Shown: positions 1 through 6,217, counted from the first letter of the stretch. The stretch is 6,380 bases of DNA from Pseudomonadota bacterium (GCA_023393575.1 JAEWKX010000241.1:1-6380); one strand, 5' to 3'. Translations and numbers: made by a program. The notes: generated by a model not told the origin, from the letters alone.

Positions 1-712
1 CCCAGAAGTCGAAGATGTCGTGCTGGGCCTTCTTGTCGACATCGACGACGGCTGTGTGGTGCTTGCCGCGATAGCCGATGAGGCCATCCTTGTCCCCCGC
101 GAGGTCGATCGAAAGTGCAATGCCGCCGCCGCTGATATTGGGTTGCCGGGATGCCACCAGCGTCTCGGCTTCGTGCAGTTGCAGCAGTTCCGGCTCGCCC
201 AGCAGGGCGTTGCCGATGCGAAAGCGGATCTGCGAAAGACGAGAGCCGCGGCGGACCACGATCGGGAAGGTCCGCGGGCTGATCTCCAGGTAGAGCGGGC
301 CGGAATAGCCGGCCGGGATCTTGTCGAACTCCTGGGCGTAATCCGTGATCACCCGGGTGAAGATGTCGAGGCGGCCGGTGGAGCTCTTGGGATTGGCCGA
401 GGCCGACATGTCCGCCGGCAGGTCGAGCCTCTCCATGAGAGGCACGATATAGACACAGCCGGTCTCAAGAACGGCACCTTCGGACAGATCCACCACATGC
501 AGCTTGAGACGGTCGAGCTTGTCCGCCACCCGGCTGTTCGGCCCCGGCATGAAGCTTGCGCGGACGCGAAAGGCCTTTGCGCCGAGGCGCAGATCGAGGC
601 TCGCAGGCTGAATCTGGTCGCCGTCCAGAGGCTTCTCGGATGCCAGGCGGCCGCTGTCGAACAGCGCCGCAATGGCCCGATCAGCAAGAATTCCCGTGGT
701 GCGTATCATCAT
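1..712 (-). CDS. dcd: 2'-deoxycytidine 5'-triphosphate deaminase (dCTP deaminase), N-terminal part, cut by window edge
   Basis: Cytosolic enzyme that deaminates dCTP to dUTP, the precursor route to dTMP. I translated the minus strand from the ATG at 712-710; it stays open to base 1 (237 codons, 3' end missing). Seen: Q-P-A-S-L-D-L-R-L-G at residues 35-44, matching the family's Q-P-x-S-x-D-L-R-L-G block, and S-S-T-G-R-L around 110-115 followed by G-Y-S-G-P-L-Y-L-E near 135-143. The latter aligns with the R-S-S-L-A-R ... G-W-S-G ... L-E-F region of E. coli Dcd, which makes E143 the likely catalytic glutamate. The reading already exceeds E. coli Dcd (about 193 residues), as expected of the longer alphaproteobacterial family. 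Two ATG codons stand in tandem (712 and 709); a GGGGA about 6 bases upstream favours the first. It is divergent from metZ. Confidence 0.93.
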   Translation of the reverse strand, partial: MMIRTTGILADRAIAALFDSGRLASEKPLDGDQIQPASLDLRLGAKAFRVRASFMPGPNSRVADKLDRLKLHVVDLSEGAVLETGCVYIVPLMERLDLPADMSASANPKSSTGRLDIFTRVITDYAQEFDKIPAGYSGPLYLEISPRTFPIVVRRGSRLSQIRFRIGNALLGEPELLQLHEAETLVASRQPNISGGGIALSIDLAGDKDGLIGYRGKHHTAVVDVDKKAQHDIFDFW

Positions 713-752
713 CGTCTGTCCCCGTCTGGCTGGACAAAACCAAAAGGCCGCC

Positions 753-781
753 ATTGACGCAAGCGAGGACCGGCGCTATGG
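753..781 (+). promoter_or_regulatory. Predicted sigma-70-type promoter for metZ
   Basis: ATTGAC at 753-758 and CTATGG at 776-781 are separated by 17 bases and resemble the rhizobial CTTGAC-N17-CTATAT consensus. Transcription would start near 788, only a few bases before the first stem of the SAM-II aptamer (793), which is the expected geometry for a riboswitch-led transcript. It overlaps the upstream region of divergent dcd. Seen by eye only. Confidence 0.55.
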
Positions 782-792
782 CAGCGTTATCC

Positions 793-849
793 CGTGGTGA
801 TTTGGCCGGTCGGCTTGCAGCCACGTTAAACAAGTGGCTAAAAGACCGG
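793..849 (+). promoter_or_regulatory. SAM-II riboswitch (metA RNA motif) aptamer
   Basis: S-adenosylmethionine-sensing RNA that turns down methionine synthesis genes in alphaproteobacteria. The family's features are all visible. Stem P1 is CGTGGT (793-798) pairing with GCCACG (820-825), followed at once by the conserved GATTTG (799-804). TTGCA lies just before the 3' arm, then TTAAACA (826-832) and GCTAAA (837-842). The H-type pseudoknot P2 is formed by loop bases CCGGTC (806-811) with GACCGG (844-849), a perfect 6-bp pairing. It sits 57 bases before the metZ start, a known target of this class. Binding of SAM should stabilise P2 and lower metZ expression. Confidence 0.93.
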
Positions 850-884
850 GGCGAAACCGGTCTGCTGCCGCGCCCGGGTTTTTT
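843..884 (+). terminator. Riboswitch expression platform: antiterminator hairpin and intrinsic terminator before metZ
   Basis: AGACCGG (843-849) and CCGGTCT (857-863) form a perfect 7-bp hairpin with a 7-base loop. Because 844-849 is also the 3' strand of aptamer stem P2, this hairpin and the SAM-bound pseudoknot exclude each other. A GC-rich stretch runs into six T residues (879-884), typical of an intrinsic terminator. Possible terminator stems are ACCGG (856-860) with CCGGGT (874-879, one bulge), or CCGGGGCG (846-853) with CGCCCGG (871-877, one bulge). The first fits a SAM-off switch: with SAM, P2 takes 844-849 and frees 857-860 for the terminator. The exact stem is inference; the T run and exclusive pairing are seen. 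Confidence 0.6.
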
Positions 885-905
885 GTGTCTGAAAGGTGCA
901 AGCGC

Positions 906-2090
906 ATGACCACCAAATGGCGCCCCGCAACCCAGCTCGTCCACGGCGGAACGATCCGGTCGCAATATGGCGAAACCTCCGAGGCGATCTACCTGACGCA
1001 GGGCTTCGTATACGAGACGGCGGAGGCAGCCGAGGCACGCTTCAAGGGAGAGAGCGAAGGCTATATCTATGCCCGCTACGGCAGCCCGACCAACGACATG
1101 TTCGAGAAGCGCATGTGCCTGCTGGAAGGTGCCGAGGAAGCGCGCGCCATGGCATCGGGCATGGCAGCCGTCGCGGCGGCAATCCTCTGCCAGGTCAAGG
1201 CGGGCGATCACATCGTCGCGGCCCGCGCGCTGTTCGGCTCCTGCCGCTGGGTGGTGGAGACGCTGGCGCCAAGGTACGGGATCGAATGCACCCTGGTCGA
1301 CGGACGCGACGTCGCAAATTGGGAAAAGGCGATCCGGAAGAATACCAAGGTCTTCTTCCTCGAAAGCCCGACCAACCCGACACTCGAGGTGATCGACATC
1401 GCAGGCGTTGCAAAGCTTGCCGACCAGATCGGCGCCAAGGTGGTGGTCGACAACGTGTTCGCGACGCCGCTCTTCCAGAAGCCCCTGGAGCTCGGCGCCC
1501 ATATCGTCGTCTATTCCGCCACCAAGCATATCGACGGCCAGGGGCGCTGCCTCGGCGGCGTGGTGCTTTCCGACACGCAATGGGTCACCGAGAGCCTGCA
1601 GGACTATTTCCGTCATACCGGGCCGGCCATGTCTCCGTTCAATGCCTGGACGCTGCTGAAGGGGATCGAGACGCTGCCATTGCGGGTTCGCCAGCAGACG
1701 GAGAACGCCGCCCGGATCGCCGACCTGCTCGCCGACCACCCGAAGATCGCCAGGGTGATCTATCCCGGCCGGGCCGACCATCCGCAGGCCGACATCATCG
1801 CCAAGCAGATGAGCGGCGGCTCCACGCTGGTCTGCCTCGAGCTGAAGGGCGGCAAGGCCGCGGCATTCGCGCTTCAGAATGCGCTCGAGGTGGTGAAGAT
1901 CTCCAACAATCTCGGCGACTCAAAGAGCCTGATCACCCATCCCGGCACCACCACCCACAAGAACCTGGTGGACGACGCGCGGGCGGAACTCGGCATCTCC
2001 GCCGGCACGCTGAGACTGTCTGCCGGCATCGAGGATACGGACGACCTGCTGGAGGACTTCGCCCGGGCGCTTGACAAGATCCCCGGCTGA
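906..2090 (+). CDS. metZ: O-succinylhomoserine sulfhydrylase (PLP-dependent), MetZ
   Basis: Converts O-succinylhomoserine plus sulfide to homocysteine in methionine synthesis; cytosolic, PLP-dependent. The 394-residue protein is a full-length Cys/Met-metabolism PLP enzyme. Visible motifs: Y-A-R-Y-G-S-P-T at 55-62 (phosphate-binding Tyr/Arg of the neighbouring subunit), S-P-T-N-P-T at 154-159, V-V-D-N at 180-183 (D182 binding the pyridine nitrogen), S-A-T-K-H at 204-208 with K207 as the Schiff-base lysine, G-D-S-K-S-L-I-T-H-P at 337-346, and the C-terminal L-R-L-S-A-G-I-E block from 369. I chose the ATG at 906 because the reading upstream of it (open to 834) is riboswitch RNA, and AAAGG at 892-896 lies 9 bases before it. 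SAM-II control supports MetZ over cystathionine gamma-synthase or a beta/gamma-lyase, which share the fold. Confidence 0.94.
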   Translation: MTTKWRPATQLVHGGTIRSQYGETSEAIYLTQGFVYETAEAAEARFKGESEGYIYARYGSPTNDMFEKRMCLLEGAEEARAMASGMAAVAAAILCQVKAGDHIVAARALFGSCRWVVETLAPRYGIECTLVDGRDVANWEKAIRKNTKVFFLESPTNPTLEVIDIAGVAKLADQIGAKVVVDNVFATPLFQKPLELGAHIVVYSATKHIDGQGRCLGGVVLSDTQWVTESLQDYFRHTGPAMSPFNAWTLLKGIETLPLRVRQQTENAARIADLLADHPKIARVIYPGRADHPQADIIAKQMSGGSTLVCLELKGGKAAAFALQNALEVVKISNNLGDSKSLITHPGTTTHKNLVDDARAELGISAGTLRLSAGIEDTDDLLEDFARALDKIPG

Positions 2091-2109
2091 CCGGCGACGG
2101 GGAAGAGTA

Positions 2110-2135
2110 CCCACCGGGAGAGCGCCCACCGGGAG
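2110..2135 (+). repeat. Short direct repeat (two 11-bp copies, 15-bp period) after metZ
   Basis: CCCACCGGGAG occurs at 2110-2120 and again at 2125-2135, just downstream of the metZ stop. Each copy can pair with the same downstream CTCCCGGT. This looks like a small local duplication; no target-site or element features accompany it. Confidence 0.8.
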
Positions 2136-2161
2136 CGCCGGCACAGATTAACTCTCCCGGT
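2113..2161 (+). terminator. Inverted repeat downstream of metZ, possible terminator or mRNA 3' hairpin
   Basis: ACCGGGAGAG (2113-2122) is the exact reverse complement of CTCTCCCGGT (2152-2161), a 10-bp stem with a 29-base loop. The second repeat copy, ACCGGGAG (2128-2135), offers an 8-bp stem with an 18-base loop to 2154-2161. There is no T run after it, so it may be a Rho-independent terminator of poor quality, an exonuclease barrier, or nothing. A further small stem, AGCCG/CGGCT, lies at 2192-2207. Confidence 0.35.
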
Positions 2162-2224
2162 TATCCCTAATCGGCGAAAGCAGGCCGCAGAAGCCGGGTG
2201 AACGGCTCCCAAGCGCTCGCTTTT

Positions 2225-2253
2225 CTTGACGTTTTAGCGAAGCTGTAACATAC
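2225..2253 (+). promoter_or_regulatory. Predicted promoter for apaG
   Basis: CTTGAC at 2225-2230 is an exact match to the rhizobial -35 consensus. ACATAC at 2248-2253, 17 bases later, is a weak -10. Transcription would start near 2260, giving a leader of about 23 bases, which suggests apaG is not only read through from metZ. GAAAG (2270-2274), 8 bases before the ATG, is the only ribosome-binding candidate and is weak. Confidence 0.5.
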
Positions 2254-2282
2254 CCGGAACGGTATCATCGAAAGTACCGCGT

Positions 2283-2675
2283 ATGTATCGCGCCAGAACG
2301 AAAGACATCGAAGTCGTCGTGGAGCCCTATTACCTGGAGGAGCAATCCAGTCCGGAAGACAGCCGATATGTCTGGGGTTACCACATCGTCATCGAGAACC
2401 ATTCCGATCATGCCGTGCGGCTGATGCAGCGTTACTGGCACATCACCGACCAGAACGGCACCGTCGACGAGGTGGAAGGACCGGGGGTGGTCGGGGAGCA
2501 GCCGCGGCTCTTGCCGGGGGATTCGTACGAATACTCCTCGGGCTGTCCGCTCGATACCCCCTCGGGCATGATGTTCGGCCACTACACGATGGAAGACGAC
2601 GAGGGAAATCCCTTCGAAGTCGACATCCCGGCCTTCTCGCTGGATTCGCCGGGACTCTTGCGGGTGCTCAACTAG
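2283..2675 (+). CDS. apaG: ApaG family protein (Co2+/Mg2+ efflux-associated annotation)
   Basis: A 130-residue single-domain protein of the ApaG/DUF525 family, a fibronectin-III-like beta fold. Family signatures are clear: an N-terminal I-E-V-V-V-E-P-Y-Y block (9-17), R-Y-V-W-G-Y (28-33), R-Y-W-H-I-T-D (50-56), the G-x-G-x-x-G loop at G66, G68 and G71, Y-E-Y-S-S-G-C-P-L (82-90), and P-A-F-S-L-D-S-P (116-123). Length matches the usual size. Mutants in enterobacteria affect cobalt resistance and magnesium efflux, and the domain also occurs fused to F-box proteins, but the molecular role is not settled, so the family name is safer than a function. It follows metZ by 192 bases and has its own predicted promoter; hslO is convergent 18 bases downstream. 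Confidence 0.95.
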   Translation: MYRARTKDIEVVVEPYYLEEQSSPEDSRYVWGYHIVIENHSDHAVRLMQRYWHITDQNGTVDEVEGPGVVGEQPRLLPGDSYEYSSGCPLDTPSGMMFGHYTMEDDEGNPFEVDIPAFSLDSPGLLRVLN

Positions 2676-2683
2676 CACCCGCA
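2659..2683. terminator. Hairpin shared by convergent apaG and hslO, spanning the apaG stop codon
   Basis: TGCGGGTGCT (2659-2668) and AGCACCCGCA (2674-2683) form a perfect 10-bp stem with a 5-base loop. The apaG stop codon (2673-2675) lies at the loop/stem border and the hairpin ends 10 bases before the hslO stop. As it is symmetrical it could act on both strands. Neither side has a T run, so true Rho-independent termination is uncertain. Confidence 0.5.
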
Positions 2684-2693
2684 CCGGCCGCAA

Positions 2694-3683
2694 TCACGCC
2701 GCGGCGAACTCCTCGACCGCGTAGCGGTAGGTGGTCGAGCAAAACTCGCAGGTCACGGCGATCTCGCCATCCTGTTCGCTGGCGCTGATCTCCTCGGCGC
2801 TGAAGCCTTCCAGCACGCCCTTGATCTTGTCGCGCGAGCAGCTGCACCGGTCGATCACCGGCTGCGGTTGGTAGACCCGCACACCCCGCTCGTGGAACAG
2901 CCGGAACAGCAGCCGTTCGATCGGCACCTGCGGATCCGTCAGTTCGTCCGTGTCGATCGTTTCCACCATCACGCGCGCTTCCGACCATGCATCGTCGTCG
3001 CTCTGGTCGTGCTCCCGCTCGTCCCCGTCGCCGCCGTGCAGATCGGGTTGGCGCATGCGCTCCGGCGCCTGCGGCAGAAACTGGGCGACAAGCCCGCCCG
3101 CCCGCCAGTTATGGCGCGGCCTGCCTTCGCGGTCGCGGTCCAGAAGCTCGGCCACACCCAGCCTTACCTTCGTGGGTATCTGCTCCGACTGGCGGAAATA
3201 GACGCCCGCGATCTCCTCCAGCGAGGAGCCATCCAGGGGAACGATCCCCTGATAGGGTTGCATGCCGCGGCCATGATCGATCGTGAAGGCAAGCACGCCG
3301 GCGCCCAGCAATTCGGGCGGAGACGTCTTTCCTTCCGAGACCGCGGCCGCAAGGGCGTCCTCGTCGTAGCGTGCATAGGCGCGCAGGCGGTCGGGCGTGG
3401 AGAAATCCGCGACCAGAAGGTCAACCGGACCGTCGCCCTTGGTCTGCACTGTGAACTTGCCGTCGAACTTCAGGGACGTGCCAAGCAGCGCCGTCAGCAC
3501 GATCGCCTCGGCAAGGAGACGGGCAACCGGGGCGGGATAATCGTGCCGCCCGAGGATGGCGTTCAGCAGCGGCCCCAATTGAACGGCGCGGCCCCGCACG
3601 TCCAGCCCCTCCACCTGGAAAGGGACGACGCGGTCGTCTCCAGCAAGGTTCAGCTCATTCATTTCAACGGTCACTTCCGCCAT
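2694..3683 (-). CDS. hslO: Redox-regulated molecular chaperone Hsp33 (33 kDa chaperonin)
   Basis: Cytosolic holdase chaperone activated by oxidation and unfolding, protecting proteins from aggregation under bleach or peroxide stress. The 329-residue protein has the Hsp33 N-terminal core (V-P-F-Q-V near 20-24, V-R-G-R at 29-32, L-L-A-E-A near 56-60, T-K-G-D-G-P-V near 81-87, Y-Q-G-I-V-P-L at 144-150, S-E-Q-I-P-T near 166-171). The C-terminal redox zinc site is C280-x-C282 and C312-x-x-C315, all four cysteines present. An acidic, His-containing insert (about 216-233) makes it longer than the E. coli protein (about 292 residues). I took the ATG at 3683 because AAGGAG stands 6 bases upstream; the open reading continues much further 5' but overlaps argF. 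It is transcribed towards apaG and lies downstream of argF in the same orientation, 167 bases apart. Confidence 0.95.
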   Translation of the reverse strand: MAEVTVEMNELNLAGDDRVVPFQVEGLDVRGRAVQLGPLLNAILGRHDYPAPVARLLAEAIVLTALLGTSLKFDGKFTVQTKGDGPVDLLVADFSTPDRLRAYARYDEDALAAAVSEGKTSPPELLGAGVLAFTIDHGRGMQPYQGIVPLDGSSLEEIAGVYFRQSEQIPTKVRLGVAELLDRDREGRPRHNWRAGGLVAQFLPQAPERMRQPDLHGGDGDEREHDQSDDDAWSEARVMVETIDTDELTDPQVPIERLLFRLFHERGVRVYQPQPVIDRCSCSRDKIKGVLEGFSAEEISASEQDGEIAVTCEFCSTTYRYAVEEFAAA

Positions 3684-3779
3684 GACTTGCTCCTTGGCGC
3701 CGAATGTACCGGTTTTACATGCGCACGGTCCCCGGCGGAACCGCAACGGCGCAAAACGGCATCGACAAAATAGGTGAAG

Positions 3780-3802
3780 TCCCGCCATCCGGTGATACGG
3801 GA
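3780..3802 (-). other. Imperfect hairpin in the argF-hslO spacer
   Basis: In the spacer between the argF stop and the hslO start, TCCCG (3780-3784) and CGGGA (3798-3802) form an outer stem, with ATC (3787-3789) and GAT (3794-3796) as an inner stem. There is no T run, so it is only a weak candidate for the end of the argD-argF transcript. I could not pick a convincing hslO promoter in the rest of the spacer, including no good heat-shock sigma (CTTGAA / CCATAT-like) pair. Confidence 0.25.
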
Positions 3803-3850
3803 TCGAAAGCCGATACATGGTACCGGGCTCGCGTAGAATCAAGAACGGCG

Positions 3851-4768
3851 TCAGACGGCCCCGAGGCACCACGCGAGGATGGACTTCTGGGCGTGCAGGC
3901 GGTTTTCCGCCTCGTCGAAGACCACCGATTGCGGCCCGTCGATCACCTCGTCCGTCAACTCCTCGCCGCGATGCGCAGGAAGGCAGTGCATGAAGAGCGC
4001 TTCCGGCTTGGCCTGCCTCATCAGCGCATCGTTCACCTGATAGGGCTGGAAAATATTGTGGCCGCGCGCCTTGTGCTCCTGGTTCATGGACACCCAGGTG
4101 TCGGTCACGACGCAATCCGCACCCGATACGGCCCGCTCCGCATCATGGCACAGCATGATGTCGCCGCCGTTGTTCCGCGCCCAGTTCAGGAACTTGTCGG
4201 AGGGTTCGGAACCCATGGGAACGGCCATGTTCATGCGGTACCCGAAACGGGCGGCGCCTTCGACAAGGGAATGCAGGACGTTGTTGCCGTCGCCGGTCCA
4301 AGCGATCGTCTTGCCCTTCACCGGGCCGCGATGCTCCTCGAACGTCATGATGTCAGCCATGATCTGGCAGGGATGGGTATCGTCGGTGAGGGCGTTGATG
4401 ACCGGTACGGTTGCGTGTTCCGCCAGCTCCATGAGACGCGAATGCTCGGTGGTCCGGATCATGATGGCGTCCACGTAGCGGGACAGGACCTTGGCCGTGT
4501 CACCAATCGTTTCGGCGCGACCGAGCTGCATCTCGGTCCCGGACAGGAACAGGGTCTCGCCGCCAAGCTGGCGCATGCCGACGTCGAAGGAGACGCGAGT
4601 CCGCGTGGAGGGCTTCTCGAAGATCATCGCCAGCATCTTGCCTTCGAGCGGGCGCTTCGCCGTGCCGGCCTTGGTCGCCTGTTTCCGCTCCCGGGCGTCA
4701 TCGAGAATGGCCCGGAGATCTTCCGCCGAGACTGCCGACAGATCGAGAAAATGCCTGGGTGATGCCAT
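3851..4768 (-). CDS. argF: Ornithine carbamoyltransferase (anabolic)
   Basis: Joins carbamoyl phosphate and ornithine to give citrulline in arginine synthesis; cytosolic, normally a trimer. The 305-residue protein shows all the landmarks: S-T-R-T-R at 54-58 (carbamoyl-phosphate binding), H-P-C-Q at 132-135, W-T-G-D-G-N-N at 157-163 starting the ornithine domain, D223 with S227-M228 (ornithine loop), and H-C-L-P-A-H-R-G at 261-268, containing the active-site cysteine C262. The ornithine loop reads S-M-N-Q-E where many enzymes have S-M-G; the rest is canonical, so I regard it as active. It follows argD by 29 bases on the same strand and is surely co-transcribed. No Shine-Dalgarno lies directly before the ATG (4768); the nearest, GGAG, overlaps the argD stop, which points to coupled translation. 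Confidence 0.96.
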   Translation of the reverse strand: MASPRHFLDLSAVSAEDLRAILDDARERKQATKAGTAKRPLEGKMLAMIFEKPSTRTRVSFDVGMRQLGGETLFLSGTEMQLGRAETIGDTAKVLSRYVDAIMIRTTEHSRLMELAEHATVPVINALTDDTHPCQIMADIMTFEEHRGPVKGKTIAWTGDGNNVLHSLVEGAARFGYRMNMAVPMGSEPSDKFLNWARNNGGDIMLCHDAERAVSGADCVVTDTWVSMNQEHKARGHNIFQPYQVNDALMRQAKPEALFMHCLPAHRGEELTDEVIDGPQSVVFDEAENRLHAQKSILAWCLGAV

Positions 4769-4776
4769 ATCGTGAA

Positions 4777-4792
4777 GGGAGCGAACGCTCCC
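4777..4792 (-). promoter_or_regulatory. Perfect hairpin between argD stop and argF start
   Basis: On the transcript GGGAGCG, a 2-base UU spacer and CGCUCCC form a 7-bp inverted repeat inside the 29-base argD-argF gap. The argD stop is followed at once by GGAG (4797-4794), which is 25 bases from the argF ATG, too far to work. Folding out the 16-base hairpin leaves 9 bases, a normal spacing. The second arm is followed by UUCACGAU and the ATG, with no other ribosome site. Role as a Shine-Dalgarno bridge is inference; the pairing is seen. Confidence 0.6.
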
Positions 4793-4797
4793 GCTCC

Positions 4798-5994
4798 TTA
4801 CGCTGATTTCTTCATACCGGACTTATGGAGGCTGTCGGCCGCGCGCTCGATGCGGGCGAGGCCGTCGCGCGCCTCGTCGGCGGTGACGACGAGCGGCGGC
4901 AGGAGCCGCAAAACATTGTCGCCGGCCGGCACCGCCAGGATATGCTCCGACCGCATCGCCAGCAGCAGGTCCGTATTCGGCACCTTTGCCTTGATGCCGA
5001 GCATCAGGCCTTCGCCGCGGATTTCCTCTATGATGTCGGGATAACGGTCCTTCAATCCCTCGAGCCCCTGACGGAATACCAGCGCAACGTCGCGCACGTG
5101 TTCAAGGAAACCGTCAGCCAGCACAACATCCAGCACGGCGTTGCCGACGGCCATGGCCAGCGGGTTGCCGCCATAGGTGGTGCCGTGGGTTCCGGCCTTC
5201 ATGCCGATCGCAGCCTCCTCCGTCGCGAGGCAGGCGCCAAGGGGGAAGCCGCCGCCGATGCCCTTGGCCACGGCCATGATGTCCGGCGCGATACCGGACC
5301 ATTCGTGGGCAAACAACTTGCCGGTACGACCGACGCCCGATTGTACCTCGTCCAGGACAAGCAGAAGCCCATGCTCGTCGCACACCTGGCGCAGCGTGCG
5401 CATGAACTCCCGGGAGACCAGACGCAGGCCGCCCTCACCCTGAACCGGCTCGATGAGGATCGCCGCCGTGGCATCGGTGATCGCCGCCTTCAGCGCATCC
5501 AGATCTCCGAACGGCACCTGGTCGAAGCCGCTGACCTTGGGGCCGAAACCTTCCAGGTACTTGGCCTGGCCGCCGGCGGCGATGGTCGCCAGCGTCCGGC
5601 CATGGAAGGCCCCTTCGAAGGTGATGATGTGGAAGCGCTCGGGATGGCCCTTGCTGAACTGGTAGCGGCGCGCCGTCTTGATGGCGCATTCCAGCGCTTC
5701 CGCGCCCGAATTGGTAAAAAAGACCTTGTCGGCGAAGGTCGCCTGCGTCAGCCGTCGCGCGAGCGTCTCCTGGCCGGGGACATCGTAGAGGTTGGACAGG
5801 TGCCAGAGCTTGTCCGCCTGCGCCTTCAGCGCCTCTACGAGATGCGGATGGGCGTGTCCAAGCGAATTGACCGCGATGCCAGCTGCGAAGTCGAGATAAC
5901 GCTCGCCGCCCTCGGTGACCAACCATACGCCTTCTCCTCGCTCGAAGCGCAGCGGTACGCGGTTGTAGGTGTCGAACAGCGCAGCTTCGGCCAT
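4798..5994 (-). CDS. argD: Acetylornithine aminotransferase (PLP-dependent)
   Basis: Transfers an amino group from glutamate to N-acetylglutamate semialdehyde to make N-acetylornithine in arginine synthesis; in some bacteria it also serves lysine synthesis as succinyldiaminopimelate aminotransferase. The 398-residue class-III aminotransferase shows D-F-A-A-G-I-A-V-N near 35-43, N-S-G-A-E-A at 95-100 (phosphate loop), F-H-G-R-T-L at 130-135, I-E-P-V-Q-G-E-G-G at 181-189, [10 protein letters not shown] at 214-223 with D215 contacting the pyridine nitrogen, A-K-G-I-G-G-G at 243-249 with K244 as the PLP lysine, and T-Y-G-G-N-P-L-A at 273-280. The ATG at 5994 has AAGGAG 8 bases upstream. Pairing with argF and the lack of lysine or catabolic neighbours support ArgD over ornithine or GABA aminotransferase. 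It is first in the operon, with a leader of about 70 bases from the predicted promoter. Confidence 0.95.
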   Translation of the reverse strand: MAEAALFDTYNRVPLRFERGEGVWLVTEGGERYLDFAAGIAVNSLGHAHPHLVEALKAQADKLWHLSNLYDVPGQETLARRLTQATFADKVFFTNSGAEALECAIKTARRYQFSKGHPERFHIITFEGAFHGRTLATIAAGGQAKYLEGFGPKVSGFDQVPFGDLDALKAAITDATAAILIEPVQGEGGLRLVSREFMRTLRQVCDEHGLLLVLDEVQSGVGRTGKLFAHEWSGIAPDIMAVAKGIGGGFPLGACLATEEAAIGMKAGTHGTTYGGNPLAMAVGNAVLDVVLADGFLEHVRDVALVFRQGLEGLKDRYPDIIEEIRGEGLMLGIKAKVPNTDLLLAMRSEHILAVPAGDNVLRLLPPLVVTADEARDGLARIERAADSLHKSGMKKSA

Positions 5995-6040
5995 GGGAGC
6001 AACTCCTTGCGATCACCGCCAATCGGTGCGGAAATCAATC

Positions 6041-6064
6041 AAAAATGCCGCCCTCTCGGGCGGC
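6041..6064 (-). terminator. Intrinsic-terminator-like hairpin at the 5' end of the argD leader
   Basis: Read on the minus strand, GCCGCCC (6053-6047 complement region) and GGGCGGC close on a GAGA tetraloop, a perfect 7-bp GC stem over 6064-6047. It is followed by A and five T residues (6045-6041). The T run exists only on the minus strand. No minus-strand gene ends here; instead the argD promoter lies immediately upstream, so the hairpin would be the first thing transcribed. It may be an early attenuator, a 5'-protecting stem, or the end of an unseen small RNA coming from the gcrA side. Confidence 0.6.
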
Positions 6065-6070
6065 GCGGGC

Positions 6071-6099
6071 ACTATCGGCATTTCGCCCCGGCATGTCAA
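6071..6099 (-). promoter_or_regulatory. Predicted promoter for argD-argF
   Basis: On the minus strand TTGACA (6099-6094) is a perfect -35 and GATAGT (6076-6071) a fair -10, separated by exactly 17 bases. Transcription would start near 6064, giving a leader of about 70 bases before the argD ATG. I saw no clear ArgR-type operator around it. Confidence 0.7.
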
Positions 6100-6141
6100 C
6101 AAAAGCACGCTAGGCGCCGGGTGCCGCCATGTGACAAAAAT

Positions 6142-6217
6142 GACTCGCCTGAAAAGCAAGTTGGGGAAAACCCGAAAATCGATTCGCCCGGATTCCGCGG
6201 ACTCTTGCCACGGAGTC
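6142..6217. promoter_or_regulatory. Cluster of five GANTC (CcrM methylation) sites between argD and gcrA
   Basis: GANTC occurs at 6142-6146, 6181-6185, 6191-6195, 6200-6204 and 6213-6217, and once more in the gcrA leader at 6330-6334. Chance would give about one per 256 bp; scanning the window by eye I found only six in the first 6.1 kb. Sites 6181, 6191 and 6200 are 10 and 9 bp apart, close to one helical turn. In alphaproteobacteria CcrM methylates GANTC and GcrA recruits sigma-70 RNA polymerase to methylated promoters, so this probably marks a cell-cycle control region; regulation of gcrA (or argD) by it is inferred. Confidence 0.7.

Noticed and set aside
834..905. Earlier start for metZ (GTG at 834)
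   Set aside because: These bases are riboswitch and terminator RNA; there is no ribosome site and homologous enzymes begin near the ATG at 906.
681..1781. 366-codon minus-strand open frame opposite metZ
   Set aside because: Antisense shadow of metZ; no family motifs and it overlaps the riboswitch and the dcd start.
896..2074. 392-codon plus-strand frame overlapping metZ in another frame
   Set aside because: Arg/Gly-rich composition typical of an out-of-frame reading; the metZ frame carries all catalytic motifs.
3684..3850. Heat-shock (RpoH) promoter for hslO
   Set aside because: I looked for CTTGAA-like and CCATAT-like elements at proper spacing on the minus strand and found no convincing pair.
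3684..4115. 5' extension of hslO into argF (473-codon reading)
   Set aside because: The frame merely lacks stops; the Shine-Dalgarno AAGGAG and the family start point to 3683, and the extension lies inside argF coding sequence on the same strand.
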